Below, piece after piece: positions 13,506 to 26,830 of a stretch of 64,000 nucleotides of DNA. The position numbers and the translations under genes were made by a program. Numbering within the stretch: position 1 is the stretch's first letter; the number at the start of each line of letters is the position of its first letter. The notes beneath the pieces are model-generated. The model was given only the letters and a program-made list of their open reading frames with translations, did no database searches and was not told the origin of the DNA. Location of the stretch: NCBI GenBank assembly GCA_002104945.1, contig MCFH01000032.1:372001-436000 (forward strand), written 5' to 3'. The DNA comes from Piromyces finnis (taxonomy: Eukaryota > Neocallimastigomycota > Neocallimastigomycetes > Neocallimastigales > Neocallimastigaceae).

Positions 13506-15898
13506 TTGAAACATATATTATGCTTTTTTAATTATTCCTTTAAATGAAAATTGAAAATTAGATTTATTGAATATGGTATGTTTTGATATTTAAAAAATAA
13601 TACTCTATTGTCATATAATAATAAAAATTGAGATAATTTCAAAAAAAAAAAAAATCAAATTTTATTTATAATTTTAAAAATTATCTTTGGTGGTTGGTTT
13701 TTACTACAGACATGTAAATATTGACTTTTTTTTTTTAATTTTAAACATTAAATTCTTCCTTTTTTAAAGGAAAAAAAAAAAGTGAATCTTTATTAACACT
13801 AAATAATAATAATTTCTCTTTTTCTGTTGAAATACTATTGTCAATTTCAATAAATAATAACTATGTTAAAATTAAAAAAACTGTATTTCGGAAAATTCTT
13901 TATTCATATAAATTATTAGTATAAAAAACTAAAGTGGAAATGTCTCCTATGACAAATAAATAAATGATAACAATAATACAAAATATAAAAGAAAGAAATA
14001 AAAAGAAAATATATTGAAATATTGTTTTGTAATTACTTTATATAAACTTTTCATTGCACTTATGATAAAAAGACACTGAGGAAAGAAAATAAAGTGATTC
14101 TATTTTATTGAAAATATATATCATATATATCAATCTATCTATAGATATAGCGTATATATTTCTTTGGTCTATTGTATTGATATACACACACAAGCACTGA
14201 TTTTAGGTAAATTTTTTTTTTATTAATAATAAAAATATGAATTTTCTTTTTCTTTTTCAATTTAAATTTTTATTTTATGGTTTTTTCTTTGTTGTTTTTT
14301 GTTATTATTTTCCTTTTTCAATCCAAAAATAAGCACAAGTTTATACAATCTATAAACCTTTTTTTTTTTGTTTAAATGGGAGGAATCTCGATGACTTTTA
14401 AAAAAAAGATTGAAATAAAAATTTAAATAATAAAAAAGCTTTAAAATGAATTTTAATAATTATTATTATAAAATTATTAAAATTATAATTATTACTTTTT
14501 TTTTTAAATTATGACGACGATGAATGGATTGATGATAAATTATAAAATTATTATTAATAATTAATACATTCATTAAACATTATATATTATATTACATTAT
14601 AGTTATATTATGATTATATTAATACATTTATTTATTATTATATTATATTACATTATGATTATATTAATAGTATTAAAATCAATTTTTAAGTTGTTATATT
14701 TATTATAATATACTTATAATATATATAAATTAAATTACTGATTTAAATTAATTTTATTATTAATTAAACTTTATACATTTTTCTTTCTTTCTAAATGAAC
14801 ACAAAAATAAATATAAATAAACTTTTTATATTGAATTGTAAATCATCAATATATTTATTATATATTATAATGTATTTATAATATATTGTTCATATTTACC
14901 AATATTTTATTGTATTTAATTACTATATTAAGTAATAATTTATTAAAAAAATATGAAATTTTCATATGAATAAATTAAATTATTAATATATTTTACAATA
15001 TATTAAGTGTACTCTTATTATATAATTTATATATTTTATAATATATAAATTTGATAGATTTTAAAGTTTAATTAAAGGGTTAAAGGGTTTTTAGTTGATT
15101 TTTCAAAAGTGGCCTGATTTTTTGTTTGGGTTTGGTTTTATCTGGCAGTGGTCTGGCTAAAATAAAAAAAAAGTCAACTTTTTTATAAAAAATGCTTTAG
15201 TCAATCGATGGTGTTGTTACCTTTTTTTTCTTATTATTATCCATTTTATAAAATGGAAAGGAATGTTAAATGATAAGGTTTTCCAAGTACTTTCCTAATT
15301 CATATATATCTTGGTTACTTTTCATGAAAAGTAGTAATGTTTAAGGATAAAAATGGGATCAAAAAAAGTATAGAAAGTGAGCTGTATGTCATAGTTGAAA
15401 AGCATTAAAGATGGAAAAAGGTTTTTATTAAGTAGTTTGGTGATTTCACACATTAATAAAGTGTAATAATGAATGATGATGAATGTAAAAAAAGAATGTA
15501 TTGAAAAAAAAAAAAAGGTTGAACCTACTACCAAAAGCCAAAAGATATGATGAATGTACTTTTAAATGACATGTCATCTACAAATAGACCTTTAAATATT
15601 GATTTTGTTATAAAACTTTACAATTCTCTTATAGCGTAGATTAACAGTAAATTTGAAATCCTTTTTTTTTTTTTTTAATGAAAGAAATCTGGTAGAAACT
15701 TGGTTTTAGTACTTTAAGAAATAAAAAGTTAAAGGTTAATGATAAACTTTAACGTAAAGTAATGTCATTATTGTAAAAGTAGTTTAATATAAATGATAAT
15801 GATTGTCGTTAACAAATTGGTTATAGTACAGATAATGATTGTCATACCTTTTTTTTCATTTTATTCCATGGCGTTATGCATTGCATTATCTTTTTTAT

Positions 15899-15924
15899 TA
15901 ATACAATGAAGCTTCATTGTATTA
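15899..15924. repeat. 26-bp perfect palindrome
   Basis: The half-site TAATACAATGAAG is followed immediately by its exact reverse complement. It lies about 480 bp upstream of the epimerase start codon and could be a dimeric protein-binding site or a cruciform. Its function is unknown. Confidence 0.85.
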
Positions 15925-16405
15925 CATTAGCCTTGATGATAGGTATTTTTAACATTTTTAATTTTCTTTGGAAGGAACATGATTAAATGTCACTTTATTT
16001 TAAAAAAAATACCTTTTAATCAATGAATGTTTTTTTTTTTTTTTTTTTTTGCTCTGACTATTAGTATTAACATATTTCTTTTTTTTTTTTTTTTATCAAT
16101 TAAAACACTTTTCAATGATGTGAAAAAGGCGTGTGTGTGTTTGGTGTATTTACCATTAATTATCTACAACAGCAACAACAACAGCAACAACAACAACAGC
16201 AACAACAACGATTTAGTTCAAGGGTTAAGTTTATTCCCATTTTTTTTCGGAGGTCGGTCGGATTAAAAAATGACATTTAAATAAAAAAAAAATTTTTTTT
16301 TCACTTTTTTACTTTTTACCCTTTTTAATTTTAAAATTTTTTTGTAAAAAAGAAACGAAATTTCTTTTAATTTTAAAAGAAAAGAATAAAAAATAAAATA
16401 AAAAA

Positions 16406-18520
16406 ATGGCTTTAAGAGTAAATTATTAGTTTTCATTATTATATAAAAAAGTGTTCTTTTATTATTATTTAAAATTAAAATGGATATTTAATACTTTTTT
16501 TTTTTTTTTAAAAAAGTATTTAGGTCAAACTCTTGCCCAACAAGTAAATTTCTTGACGAATTTTTAATTTACTATAGTACACACATACACATATATATAT
16601 ATTTAAAAAAGAAAAATAAAATAAATTGAATGAAAAAAAAAAGTTTTCAATTATTGATAATTTTTATCGGGAGCAACTAAATATTAGTAGAAAAAGATTG
16701 AGAGAAATATATATATATAATAATAATTAATAATTACTTAAAGATATAGTCAATGGTGTCGTTTTTTATCAATACTTAAATATTCATTATTTATTATTTT
16801 CAATGTATATATACATATATATATATATATTTTTTTTTAAAAAAAAAAGATTGATGTAGAACTCATGTCACCAACTGCTGGTTGCTTTTCCATTGACCAA
16901 TTAATGGAATTAGCTGGTTTTAGTGTTGCTCAAGCTATCACCAAAGTTTATTCAAAAGAAAAATTCCCAAGAGTTCTTATCTGTGTTGGTAATTAATGTT
17001 ACAAAACAATATAAATATACAATATAAAGATTTAATTATATGAAATTCAAAATTTTAAATTTCTGAAATTTCTATTTTTTTTTTTTTTTTTTTTAATAAT
17101 TCATTACAATTCAAATTTTAAAAATAAAACAACAGGTCCAGGTAAATAGGATATAGTTGTACTATTATTATTTCAATAAACATATTTTTTTTTGTAATTA
17201 TTTCTTATTTTAAAAATAATAAATATATATTATGTTTTTTTATTAAAAATCCAAATTTAAAAATTCAAATATAAACAATTCAACACTACTACAACAACCT
17301 CAACAATGAAAAGGTAACAATGGAGGTGACGGTTTAGTTTGTGCTAGACATTTACATCATTTTGGTTACCAACCATCTATTTTTTACCCAAAACAACCAA
17401 ATAAGCTTCTTTATCAAGTGAATATTATTATTAAAAAAATATTTTTATAATTTTGGTTTGAAATCTGAAATTTTGAAATGATAAAATTTATTTTACATAC
17501 CTTTTTTTTTTTTTAAAAAAATAATAACAATATTACTTTGTTTGTTTAGAAAATAATTATTTTATACATAATAAAGTAAATGGTATTAAATATTCATTAT
17601 TATTAATTTAAATATTATAGAACTTAACAAATCAATTACGTAATCTTGATGTCTCTATGGTAAATAATCTTAATGACCAATTAACAAAGAGTGATTTAAT
17701 TGTTGATGGTATTTTTGGTAAGGCTATAATGTTTTTTTTTTTTTTTCCTGTTATTTATATCTAAATTAACATTTTTTATAAACACCACTACCACCAACAA
17801 AAATAATAATAAAAGATATTTTTATATTTTTACCAAGAATAAAATTTTAAATTCCAATTAAATTATTATTTTATATTATTTTAATAGGTTTTAGTTTTTC
17901 AGGTGGTATTAGAGCTCCATTTGATGAAGTTATCAAGGTAAGCTTTTTTTTTTTTTATTATGAAAATGATTTATTAACTAATAATACCATTAATATATAT
18001 TATATTATAATAATTCCTTGATTCCTTTTTGATAATTTTTATATTCCATTTCTCCATTTTATGCAACAAATATTTAATAATCCAATATTAATCATATATT
18101 ATAAAGACTTTAAAATCATCAACTTTACCAATTGTTTCTATTGATATTCCATCTGGATGGAATGTTGAACAAGGTAACATTGATAATGTTGGTTTAGAAC
18201 CAGAAATGTTAGTTTCTTTAACTGCTCCAAAAATAGCTGCTAAATTCTTTAAGGGAAAACATCACTTCCTTGGAGGAAGATTCATTCCACCGTAAATGTT
18301 AAAAAAAAAAAAAATCATACCTTTATACCTACATATTTTACTATTACTATTATTTTTTTAAAAAAAAGAAATAATTCATAATGTATATAACCATTTATAT
18401 CTTTTTTTTTTATTTATTTTTATTAATACTTTCAATAATGATAGATCTTTTGCTAAGAAATATGAATTAAATCTTCCAGAATATCCAGGATCTGATCAAT
18501 GTGTTAGACTTCCAAACTAA
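16406..18520 (+). CDS. NAD(P)HX epimerase (YjeF N-terminal domain), 9 exons
   Basis: Exons 16406-16417, 16517-16543, 16850-16988, 17136-17141, 17314-17417, 17621-17717, 17888-17937, 18107-18291 and 18445-18520 join in frame to 231 residues, the normal family length. The enzyme interconverts R and S forms of hydrated NAD(P)H so that the dehydratase can repair them. Marks: [15 protein letters not shown] (5-19), [15 protein letters not shown] (27-41), dinucleotide-loop GPGNNGGDG (60-68), a conserved Asp in [14 protein letters not shown] (121-134), and [11 protein letters not shown] (156-166). The Pro-Gly of the GPG motif is supplied by a 6-nt exon (17136-17141). Start is the first Met, four codons before intron 1. 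No targeting peptide is obvious. The repair partner, the ADP/ATP-dependent dehydratase, is not nearby. Confidence 0.93.
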
Positions 18521-20175
18521 AAAATATATATATAAAACTTAACAGAATATAAAAAAAGAATCTATATTTTCAATATATATAAATAACTAATTAGTATAAA
18601 TACATATTAAAAAAAGCAAAAAGAAATAAAAAAAAAAAAATAATAATAAAGAAAGAGAACAATTTTTATAATTAATTATCATCATTGTATTAAAAAAATG
18701 ATAAAAATAATAATAATAATAATAACAACAGCAACAATAGTAATAAAAGAGAATAAATGTATAAATGACAATAATTATAATAAATAAAAGTAATCTATAA
18801 ACCTTTAAATATTTATTGCTGCTATAATTCTATCTATTTTATTTTTAATTATATTTCAATTATATTTCAATTATATTTCAATTATATTTCAATTATAAAT
18901 TTTTAGTTAAATATTAATATGTATCATTTCTCTTTGAGATTTATATTTTTATTTTATTCTATCCTATCCTCATGTATAATTTAATTAAATAAAAATTATT
19001 AGAAAAAACCCATATCAACAACACTAAAATAGAAACTCAATAAAATTAGCAATGATATAAATGATATATATATAATTTTTTAGAAAAGATATTCTCAACA
19101 TTTGTTAGAGTCTTTATTTTTTTTTTAAACCAAATTCTTTATATAATAATAATAATAATAATAATATATATTTATATTATTATTGCTTTATTACCTTTAT
19201 TATTACTATTATATATTTTTATCTTTTAAAAGTATTAAATGCATGCTTTTATTAAAATTTATAAATTAATATTTAATCAGTTATAATACTTGAAAAAGAA
19301 ATAAATATTATAATATAAAAATAAAAAAAAAGGTAAATCCTAAGGATGTAATGATAATAAGGATAAATAATAATAATGAATAAAAAAAAAACTTTTAACT
19401 AAAAGGATATTTTTTTTTTATATAAAAATAAAAAAAGTTTAAAAGAGTCAGTCAATCAATGAAAAAAAAAAAAAAAAAGAATTGAAGATTACTTCTTCTT
19501 AATATTTTTATTTTTATTTTTAGATTAATAATAAATGTTTAAATGTTTAATCAATTACTACTAGAATGGATAATAACAACAATTAAGTGTTATTTAAATA
19601 ATCATATATCTTATATTTTCTCTTAAAATTCTATACTTTAAAAAAAAAGATTTTAAACTTTATATTTTTATTTTAAATTCAATTTTTTCATCAAAACTTT
19701 AAAAGTATAATTAGTCTTTTTTTATTTATAAAAATACATTTTATATTTTTAGAAAAAGGAAACAAAAAAAAAAAATGTTTTTTTTATATATATAATTTTA
19801 ATTATTTATTTTATAAATAATTAGTATTGTTTAATAATAATAATAACATATAATAATAATAGATAATAATAATAGTAATTGAAATGAAATAGAAACATTA
19901 AAAAGAATTTTAAACCCATTGTTAATATAATAAATATCATATTGGCATACGTAAATAATATTGAAATCATCGTTATCATTATCATCAATAGTCATAATAA
20001 TATTGATTAATAATATTAAAAATAATAATAGGATAGCCAAAATTCCTTTTTTTTTTTTTAATAAGATTCATTATCATTAAAAATATATTATATATACATA
20101 TATATATATATATATATAATCATTATGTTTTAATATTTTGAATTAGCTACCACCATAATATTAGATTAGAAAAAA
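18521..20175. other. AT-rich intergenic DNA
   Basis: Homopolymers, AAT repeats and four short tandem copies of ATTTCAATTAT near 18850-18890. A minus-strand open frame (19831-20040) begins like a hydrophobic leader but becomes low-complexity Leu/Ile/Tyr, so I do not call it. Confidence 0.6.
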
Positions 20176-21450
20176 ATGATAATAATAAGTCTAATACTTG
20201 TATTCATATTTCTATCATTAAATCTTTGTAAATATTTTATAAAATAAAAAATATAGAGATTTTTTTTAGTATAAACTAACTCATAATATATATATATATA
20301 TATATTTAAAAAAAAAAGTATTTTGATAGATAATAAATAGATCAATAGAATTATTAATTATTTTCAATTATTTTTTTTAACATTGATTAGGTTCTGCTAA
20401 TAATGACCAAATCATTGTTAATGCTATAGCATTATATAATACATGGGAAAAACAGGTGTATGATCAATATGTTCAATTATTTAATGACTATTCTCAAAAA
20501 AATAATTTAAATATCTATTTTAATGTTACTTATGTGGAATCTCTTATTTCCGATACAAATGAAAATAATCAAAAATATTATCATGCTTTACTGGATTCTT
20601 ATTTAAAAGAAAAATCAAAATCATTTGATATTATTATTTATAATAATATCTATACCTATAGATATAAATCTTATTTAGAAAATTTAAATAAATGGTTTTC
20701 CGAGGATCATATATCCATGTATTCTAAAGGATTTTCAAAATATACATGTCAATACGATAATAAATGGATTGCATTTGTAATTTTTTTTTTTTTTAAATAT
20801 ATATATTCATTTCATATAAATTAAATATATCTTATAAACAATAGGGAAAAAAATAATTTTTAACATCATTATTATGTTTAACTTTTTTTTTTTTTTAAAA
20901 AAAAACAGCCAATATATATAAGCTATAATGTATTATATTCAAATGAAGATCTATTAAATAAATATAATAAACAAGTACCATTAACATGGAATGAATTAAT
21001 AAAAACTGCATCCTATATTCTGGAAGAAGAAAAAAAACAAAACAATACAGATTTAGTTGGTTATAATGGTTATTTTTCAGGTAAATTCCTTTTCTTCCTC
21101 CTTTTCAAATAATAATATTAAAATATAATTAGTTTTTTTTTATTTCTTTCTTTCTTTTTTTTTTTTATTTAAAAAAAAAAAACATTTTTTTATCATCATA
21201 AAAAATAAATAGTAAATATAAAAATAAATATTTCTAAATATATATATAATATTTTTAATTATTATATAGATACTGAAGATGGAATGGCTTCTCTTTATGA
21301 ATTTATCTATTCTTATAGAGATTCAATGTATAATTCCTATCCTAATATAGATTCCAAGGAAGCTTCACGGGCTCTAAGTATGATTAAAAGATTAAAAAAT
21401 GAAATTTCATCAGGTAATAATAATAACAATAATAAAACAATTATAGTATA

Positions 21451-21488
<38 letters not shown>

Positions 21489-23190
21489 ATATTAAATTTT
21501 TAGTTTTTTTTTTCTATCACCACCACCATCATTATTATTAGTTTACTTTTTTTTTTTCTATCACTACCATCATCATTATTAATAATTTTTTTTATTTTTT
21601 GAAAAAAAAATTTTTATAAATAGTAATTAATTATTAATATACATATTTTCTTTTTTTTTTTTTCTTTATAATTATCTTTTTTTTTTATATATTACGATCC
21701 ATAAATTAGCTAAATTATTTTTATCGGATGAAACAGAAACTGAAAAATTATTAAAAAATGGAAAAGCTATATTTTTAAAATATTGGAATCTTGATGAAGA
21801 GAAAAATCATTATTCCTATATAAAGTCATTATTACCTGGTAATATTGATGGGGTGTCTGGTTCAAGTATTGGAGGAAATAATGCAGGTATTAATACTTTT
21901 ATAAGTAAAGAGAAAAAAAGAGCCACCGTAAAAGTATTAAAATATATTACGTCGAAAACGATTCAAAAACAACTCGTAAGAAATAACGTTATTTACACGG
22001 GAATAAATGAAATTTATCTTGAAGAAAATATTTATATATATTTGAAATCAAGATTTTCTATTGATGTTCAGTTCATATCAAGACCTATTTTCGAATCAAA
22101 AAACTATGAACGATTTTCAAGGAATTACAGAAAGTACTTACACAGTTATATTTATGGAAATTCAACACTCGAAGAAATCATTCAAAATATTGAAGATTTA
22201 ACAAAAATATATACCATAACCTTGGATTCTGAAAATACAACTATAGGTAGAACATTATCTATAATTATTTCAATCCTTGCGATTTTGATGACGTTATCCT
22301 TAAGTTTTCCTTCAATTCATAGGATAAAACCTTATCTGAGTATTTTCTCTAATAATTCATGGACCGTTTTTGTTCTCGGATCCATCATCCTGTTAATGTC
22401 AAGTTTTGCTGTATTTGGTCAGGTGACAGAGGAAAAATGTAGAATAAAATCTATCCTAATTTACATTGGATTTTACTTTAATTTTTCACCCATCATGAAT
22501 AAATACATGTTGATGTTTCCAAAAAATAATAAATTGTTTATGTGGATATGTAACCATAGAAATTTGTTTTATATCGGTGGTCTTTTGTTGGGAATAGGGA
22601 TAGAAATGTTAGGATTTTTTTTTTCTAGCCATGTCACTATTGTTGAATATGAAAATGAAAAACGATACAAAAAATGTACTACTAGCAGTAATAGTTTATT
22701 TTATATTATCAACAATATTTCATGGATCTTGATTTTTATTCTAATTATATCTACAGTTTCTATCGTTATCATGGATTATGTAATGATTCCTTTAAAACCA
22801 TATTGTGTTAATTTTATATTTATTTCTGTGGGAATTACCATTATAAACCTATTTATCTATTTATCATTAAATGAAACCAAAAGTTATATCAGCTATGTAA
22901 AGTTACAAGTCATTTTTCATATCTTATTTTCTTTATCCCTTTATTTATTCTTTTACATTTTCCGATTGATCTATTTATTGTTGCTGAAAAAATTTGGATT
23001 ATTAGACAAAAATAAATATGATCTAAAATCACAAAATGATATTCTTAACAATGACACATCTTCTTACGAAGAAAATACCAAACAAAAAATAAATATAGAA
23101 CAAAGATTACAGACGAAAAAAAATACGCATAATAATAGTATTTCAATTATTAATACTTTTGCTACGGAAAGTATTTCATTTAACGAATAG
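20176..23190 (+). CDS. Solute-binding domain fused to class C GPCR-like 7TM receptor, 5 exons
   Basis: Exons 20176-20227, 20391-20776, 20909-21080, 21270-21413 and 21710-23190 give 744 residues. Residues 1-18 form a hydrophobic signal peptide (MIIISLILVFIFLSLNLC). Residues about 19-425 look like a bacterial ABC-type extracellular solute-binding protein: a FDIIIYNN segment near the expected first ligand-facing strand, PIYISYNVLYSNEDLLNKY at the hinge, PLTWNELIKTA, and a long helical second lobe. Seven hydrophobic helices follow between about 430 and 680 with the layout of class C (GABA-B/mGlu-like) receptors, then a 65-residue polar cytoplasmic tail. All introns lie in the binding half; the 7TM half is one exon. 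It probably senses an extracellular ligand such as a sugar or peptide at the plasma membrane; the ligand is unknown. I recall similar fusions being noted in anaerobic gut fungi. Confidence 0.85.
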
Positions 23191-23585
23191 CTTTATATTA
23201 ATAAATTATAAATGTATATTAGATGTAGATAACAACTAACCCACCAACTACAACCTATAATTATATTAAAAAAAAATTGAAAGAAATTTCTTATAGACTA
23301 TCATCATTATAATATAACCATTAGAAATTTATTAATATATATATATATATATATATACATTTTTTTATCTCTATAATTTATTTATTTTTTTAATAATAAA
23401 AACAACAAACCAATAGATAACGAAGTAAAATCAATGCAAAAAAAAGTAAAAATAGAACAAAACCATATATATATATATATTTTTTGTAACTATCAAACAT
23501 ATTTTTTTTTTAATTTATATATTTTTCTTTTATTTTATTTACATTGATATATAATTACAGTAAAAAAAAAAAAAGATATTTGTAA

Positions 23586-23621
<36 letters not shown>

Positions 23622-24130
23622 TAAATAATATTCTAATTAATAAAAAAAAAACTTTATCAAAATATAAAAAAATATACTTTTTTCTTTTTATATTCCTATT
23701 AAAAATTATAGTTTTATAAAATAAAATCTTTTGTTTTTTTTTTAAATAAATATCATTACTATATGAAACTGTTTGTCTATTGATCTATTGATTATATGTA
23801 CTATTTATTATAAAAGAAGTTTATACAATCTAAATATATTTGTAATTATACTTTCAAATATATACTCTTAAAAAATTCTAAACTTTTAATGTTTTTTGAT
23901 TTATGGGGAAAATGAAGAGGTGGGGAATGAGGCTATTGTTTACTCATTTATTAATATCTAAAAAAGTATTAATGAATGAGTAAAAGTATTAGAATTTTAA
24001 TAACATTTAATATCATTATTTTAATAAATAATATTTAATCCATATTTATTAATGGAAATACTATCTTTTAGTGTGTTGATAAGATATAAATTGATTTAAA
24101 AGTATTATTATTATTATTATTATTATTCTA

Positions 24131-24208
<78 letters not shown>

Positions 24209-24768
24209 ATATTTATATTTATATATAGATAATCTGTTTTTATCAATTATTGTTTATCATCGTAGTATAATAATCATAGTATAATAGGTCTATATTTATA
24301 TTTATTTATTAAATAAAAAATTTTTTAATTTTGGCTCTACAATAAGGAAATAATTTTATATATTTTACTGGACTTTTAAAACTTTGATCAAAATTTAATA
24401 GACTCCTGAATTCCATCCTTTTTTCAAAATTATTGCACTCTTTAATAATAAATAATGATAATGAAATATAAATGAAATAAAATAATAATTTATATATATA
24501 TTTATATTTATTATTATTTTTTATAATTCTTCTAAAAAAAAAAAATTAATATTTTTAAAACAAATATTTTATAATATAAATTAGACATAAAATATGATCA
24601 ATGAAAGCCACAATTTTTGATATAAATAAGTCTTTTTTTTTTTTTTTTCACTCTTTTTATGAATTATCATTCAATTATAAAAGTATAAAAGATTATAATT
24701 AAAATATATACATATATAAACATTTATATTATTTATATTATTAACCAAAAAAATAGAGAACAATAACA
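23191..24768. other. AT-rich intergenic DNA with ATT microsatellite
   Basis: Contains AT, AAT and ATT tracts, the longest being ATT triplets at about 24103-24206. The Ile-rich open frame on the minus strand there (24061-24246) is only the microsatellite. No gene seen. Confidence 0.65.
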
Positions 24769-25035
24769 ATGGAAGGTTTATGGAGTTCAGTAAAGGAAGG
24801 ATTAAGATTTCTTGGTGAAATGGTTCAATCTGATGATTTAAACTGTGATTTTATTAATGGTGCCATTGATTCTGCTCAAATAGATAATAAGGTAAAAGTA
24901 TACATGAAACAACATCCAAAAGAATCTAGAGAACAAGCTTATCTTCAAGTTTTATACGATAATGGATTACTATCTGCTCATGGATATAAAGTTGGTGTTG
25001 AAGATTTAAAAAAGAAGAATAAATGGGTTAATTAA
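24769..25035 (+). CDS. Small orphan protein, 88 aa
   Basis: I do not recognise this protein. It is one uninterrupted exon with balanced, non-repetitive composition, unlike the noise frames around it, and an ACAATGG start context. The product is mostly helical in pattern, has one Cys and no membrane segment or signal peptide. It begins MEGLWSSVKEGLRFLGEMVQ, an amphipathic stretch, and ends in a Lys-rich DLKKKNKWVN. It would be soluble and intracellular by default. An exact 15-bp inverted repeat lies 90 bp past its stop. It may be a lineage-specific gene. Confidence 0.6.
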   Translation: MEGLWSSVKEGLRFLGEMVQSDDLNCDFINGAIDSAQIDNKVKVYMKQHPKESREQAYLQVLYDNGLLSAHGYKVGVEDLKKKNKWVN

Positions 25036-25124
25036 TCTTTAATATTCTATCAAAAAAAAAATTATTCAACCCACTTTTATATAAAAAATAAAAAAATTTA
25101 TTAATAAAGGGTTTATAAAAGTTT

Positions 25125-25155
25125 ACATACTATTAATAATTTATTAATAGTATGT
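25125..25155. repeat. Perfect inverted repeat, 15-bp arms, 1-nt centre
   Basis: ACATACTATTAATAA is followed by one T and then its exact reverse complement. It sits between the small orphan gene and a decayed minus-strand frame, where it could mark a transcript end or be a remnant of an inserted element. Confidence 0.85.
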
Positions 25156-25182
25156 TACTTTTTTAACATTATATAAAAAAGA

Positions 25183-25436
25183 TCAAATATTAATAACTTC
25201 ACTATTATTTCTTAAATTAGTGTTCTTATATTCTTTAATATTCACATCAAGGAATACATGTAGATCGTTATAAGTAGCTAATAACACATTTCTCTGAGTA
25301 TCATCTTTTTTATCTATGTCGAATAATTCTATTTTTTTCACGTAATTTATTTACAGCATCTAACAAATTTCTAGAATATGACACTATAGTTTTACGATCA
25401 ATTTCAAAAAAAGATACTTTTTTCTTTCTCTATTAA
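25183..25436 (-). pseudogene. Decayed fragment, C-terminal end of an unknown protein
   Basis: On the minus strand a coding-like stretch runs from about 25436 to a stop at 25185-25183, with one frameshift in an A run near 25337. The tail pattern, FDIDKKDDTQRNVLLATYND followed by about 30 residues, resembles the spacing at the end of the broken gene at 44237-45590 (LDYADNNEKDSISRALGKIY). The relation is suggestive only. Function unknown. Confidence 0.4.
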
Positions 25437-25893
25437 AAATAGGATTATTAAAAATTAATGTGTGTGTATTAATATTATTATATAATGATATAAAAGTTAA
25501 TATAATTTTAATAGTATGATGATTATTAATATTAAATGTACCTAAAATTTAGATTATTCAAGTATAAAATTAGTTATTTCATTAATAGTAAAGCTGTTAT
25601 TAATATTATTTTTTTTTAGTATATTTCCTAATATAGATATTTTTTGGTTAATAATAACTAGTTATTATTTAATACATTATAAATAATTTTAAAATCAAAT
25701 ATATATATATTTTGGTTAGAATATAGTTCATTTTTATTATCTATTATTATTCCATCAAATACTCTTTTTAATTTTTACTAAATTAAGTCTAGGATATTTA
25801 TACTTGCGTTTCTTTTCCATGTATGGGTAACTGATAATTTTGATCCTATCTTTTTTTTTTTTTAAGAAAAGTTTAAATTATAATTTTTTAAAA

Positions 25894-26291
25894 AGTATCA
25901 ATGTCTTGTCAATTCAGAAGATATCTATAGACATAGATTTGATGAAATATTAGAATTTGATGAATATTTTTTAGAAAAAAAAAATATTTAAATGAAAACG
26001 ATCCAGAATACATAATAGATAAAAGTGAAAATGATTACAAGATTAAAAATAATTATTTTTTATTTTATCATAGTAAGATGTAGTATACTTGCTTCTTTAA
26101 TTTACAGTTTAACAAATTTATTCAATGGCATGATTCCAAATAAGATATAAGTCTAAAGAAAATATATATTATTGTTTCAACCGATAACCACTACCTATTT
26201 AGAAGGATTATGGAATGAAATAGATTACAATAAAATTATATATGATACCATTACTTTAACTTTTAATGATAATTTTAACAATATTTTTTGA
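25894..26291 (+). pseudogene. Decayed coding fragment, unknown
   Basis: Coding-like sequence (SEDIYRHRFDEILEFDEYFL) breaks at an A10 run near 25976-25985 and resumes in the next frame (YLNENDPEYIIDKSENDYK). After further stops a third piece (TYLEGLWNEIDYNKIIYDT) ends near 26291. Composition differs from the surrounding intergenic DNA. I do not recognise the family. It may belong with the opposite-strand fragment just to its left, or be separate debris. Confidence 0.4.
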
Positions 26292-26779
26292 ATTGAATGA
26301 TGATGTACGTAATGCTTAATATACATAGTATACATAATATACAGTATTATTATTTTATATATTTACATTTATTTCTTTAAATGTTTTTTTTTTTTTTTTT
26401 TATAAAAAAAAAAGCATACATAAAATATGCTTTTTCTTAATAATTGAAAAAATGAATAAAATAAAATTATAAAAGGATAAATCTAATTAATTATTTCTTT
26501 ATTGTTATTATTATAATTTTTTTTATAAAAATATACATTTATCTTTTATTATTTAATTTCTTTTTTTTTTTTTTTTCTTATTTTTCAAAAGGGTTTCATT
26601 ATTGTATATTTTATAATTTTATATTTTGTATTATTACTTTTATTATTATTATTTTAATGTATTGTTTTTTTATTTATATATTTGTTAATAATAATTATAA
26701 ACTTATTATATATATATATTATGTATGTATATGCTTACAGGTAATAAAACAATATAGATATATTTATTATTTAATAACT

Positions 26780-26830
<51 letters not shown>

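Larger units (their letters stand above)
12276..16405. other. Long divergent intergenic region
   Basis: About 4.1 kb between the starts of the flippase (minus) and the epimerase (plus), so it should hold both promoters. It contains a tandem repeat at 13285-13505, a 26-bp perfect palindrome at 15899-15924 and a CAA/CAG repeat near 16169-16210. No conserved coding motif seen; open frames 13094-13282, 15322-15534 and 16027-16266 are low-complexity. Confidence 0.6.

Noticed and set aside
19831-20040. 69-residue minus-strand frame with a hydrophobic start
   Set aside because: The second half is low-complexity Leu/Ile/Tyr from AAT repeats, and it has no homologue I recognise.
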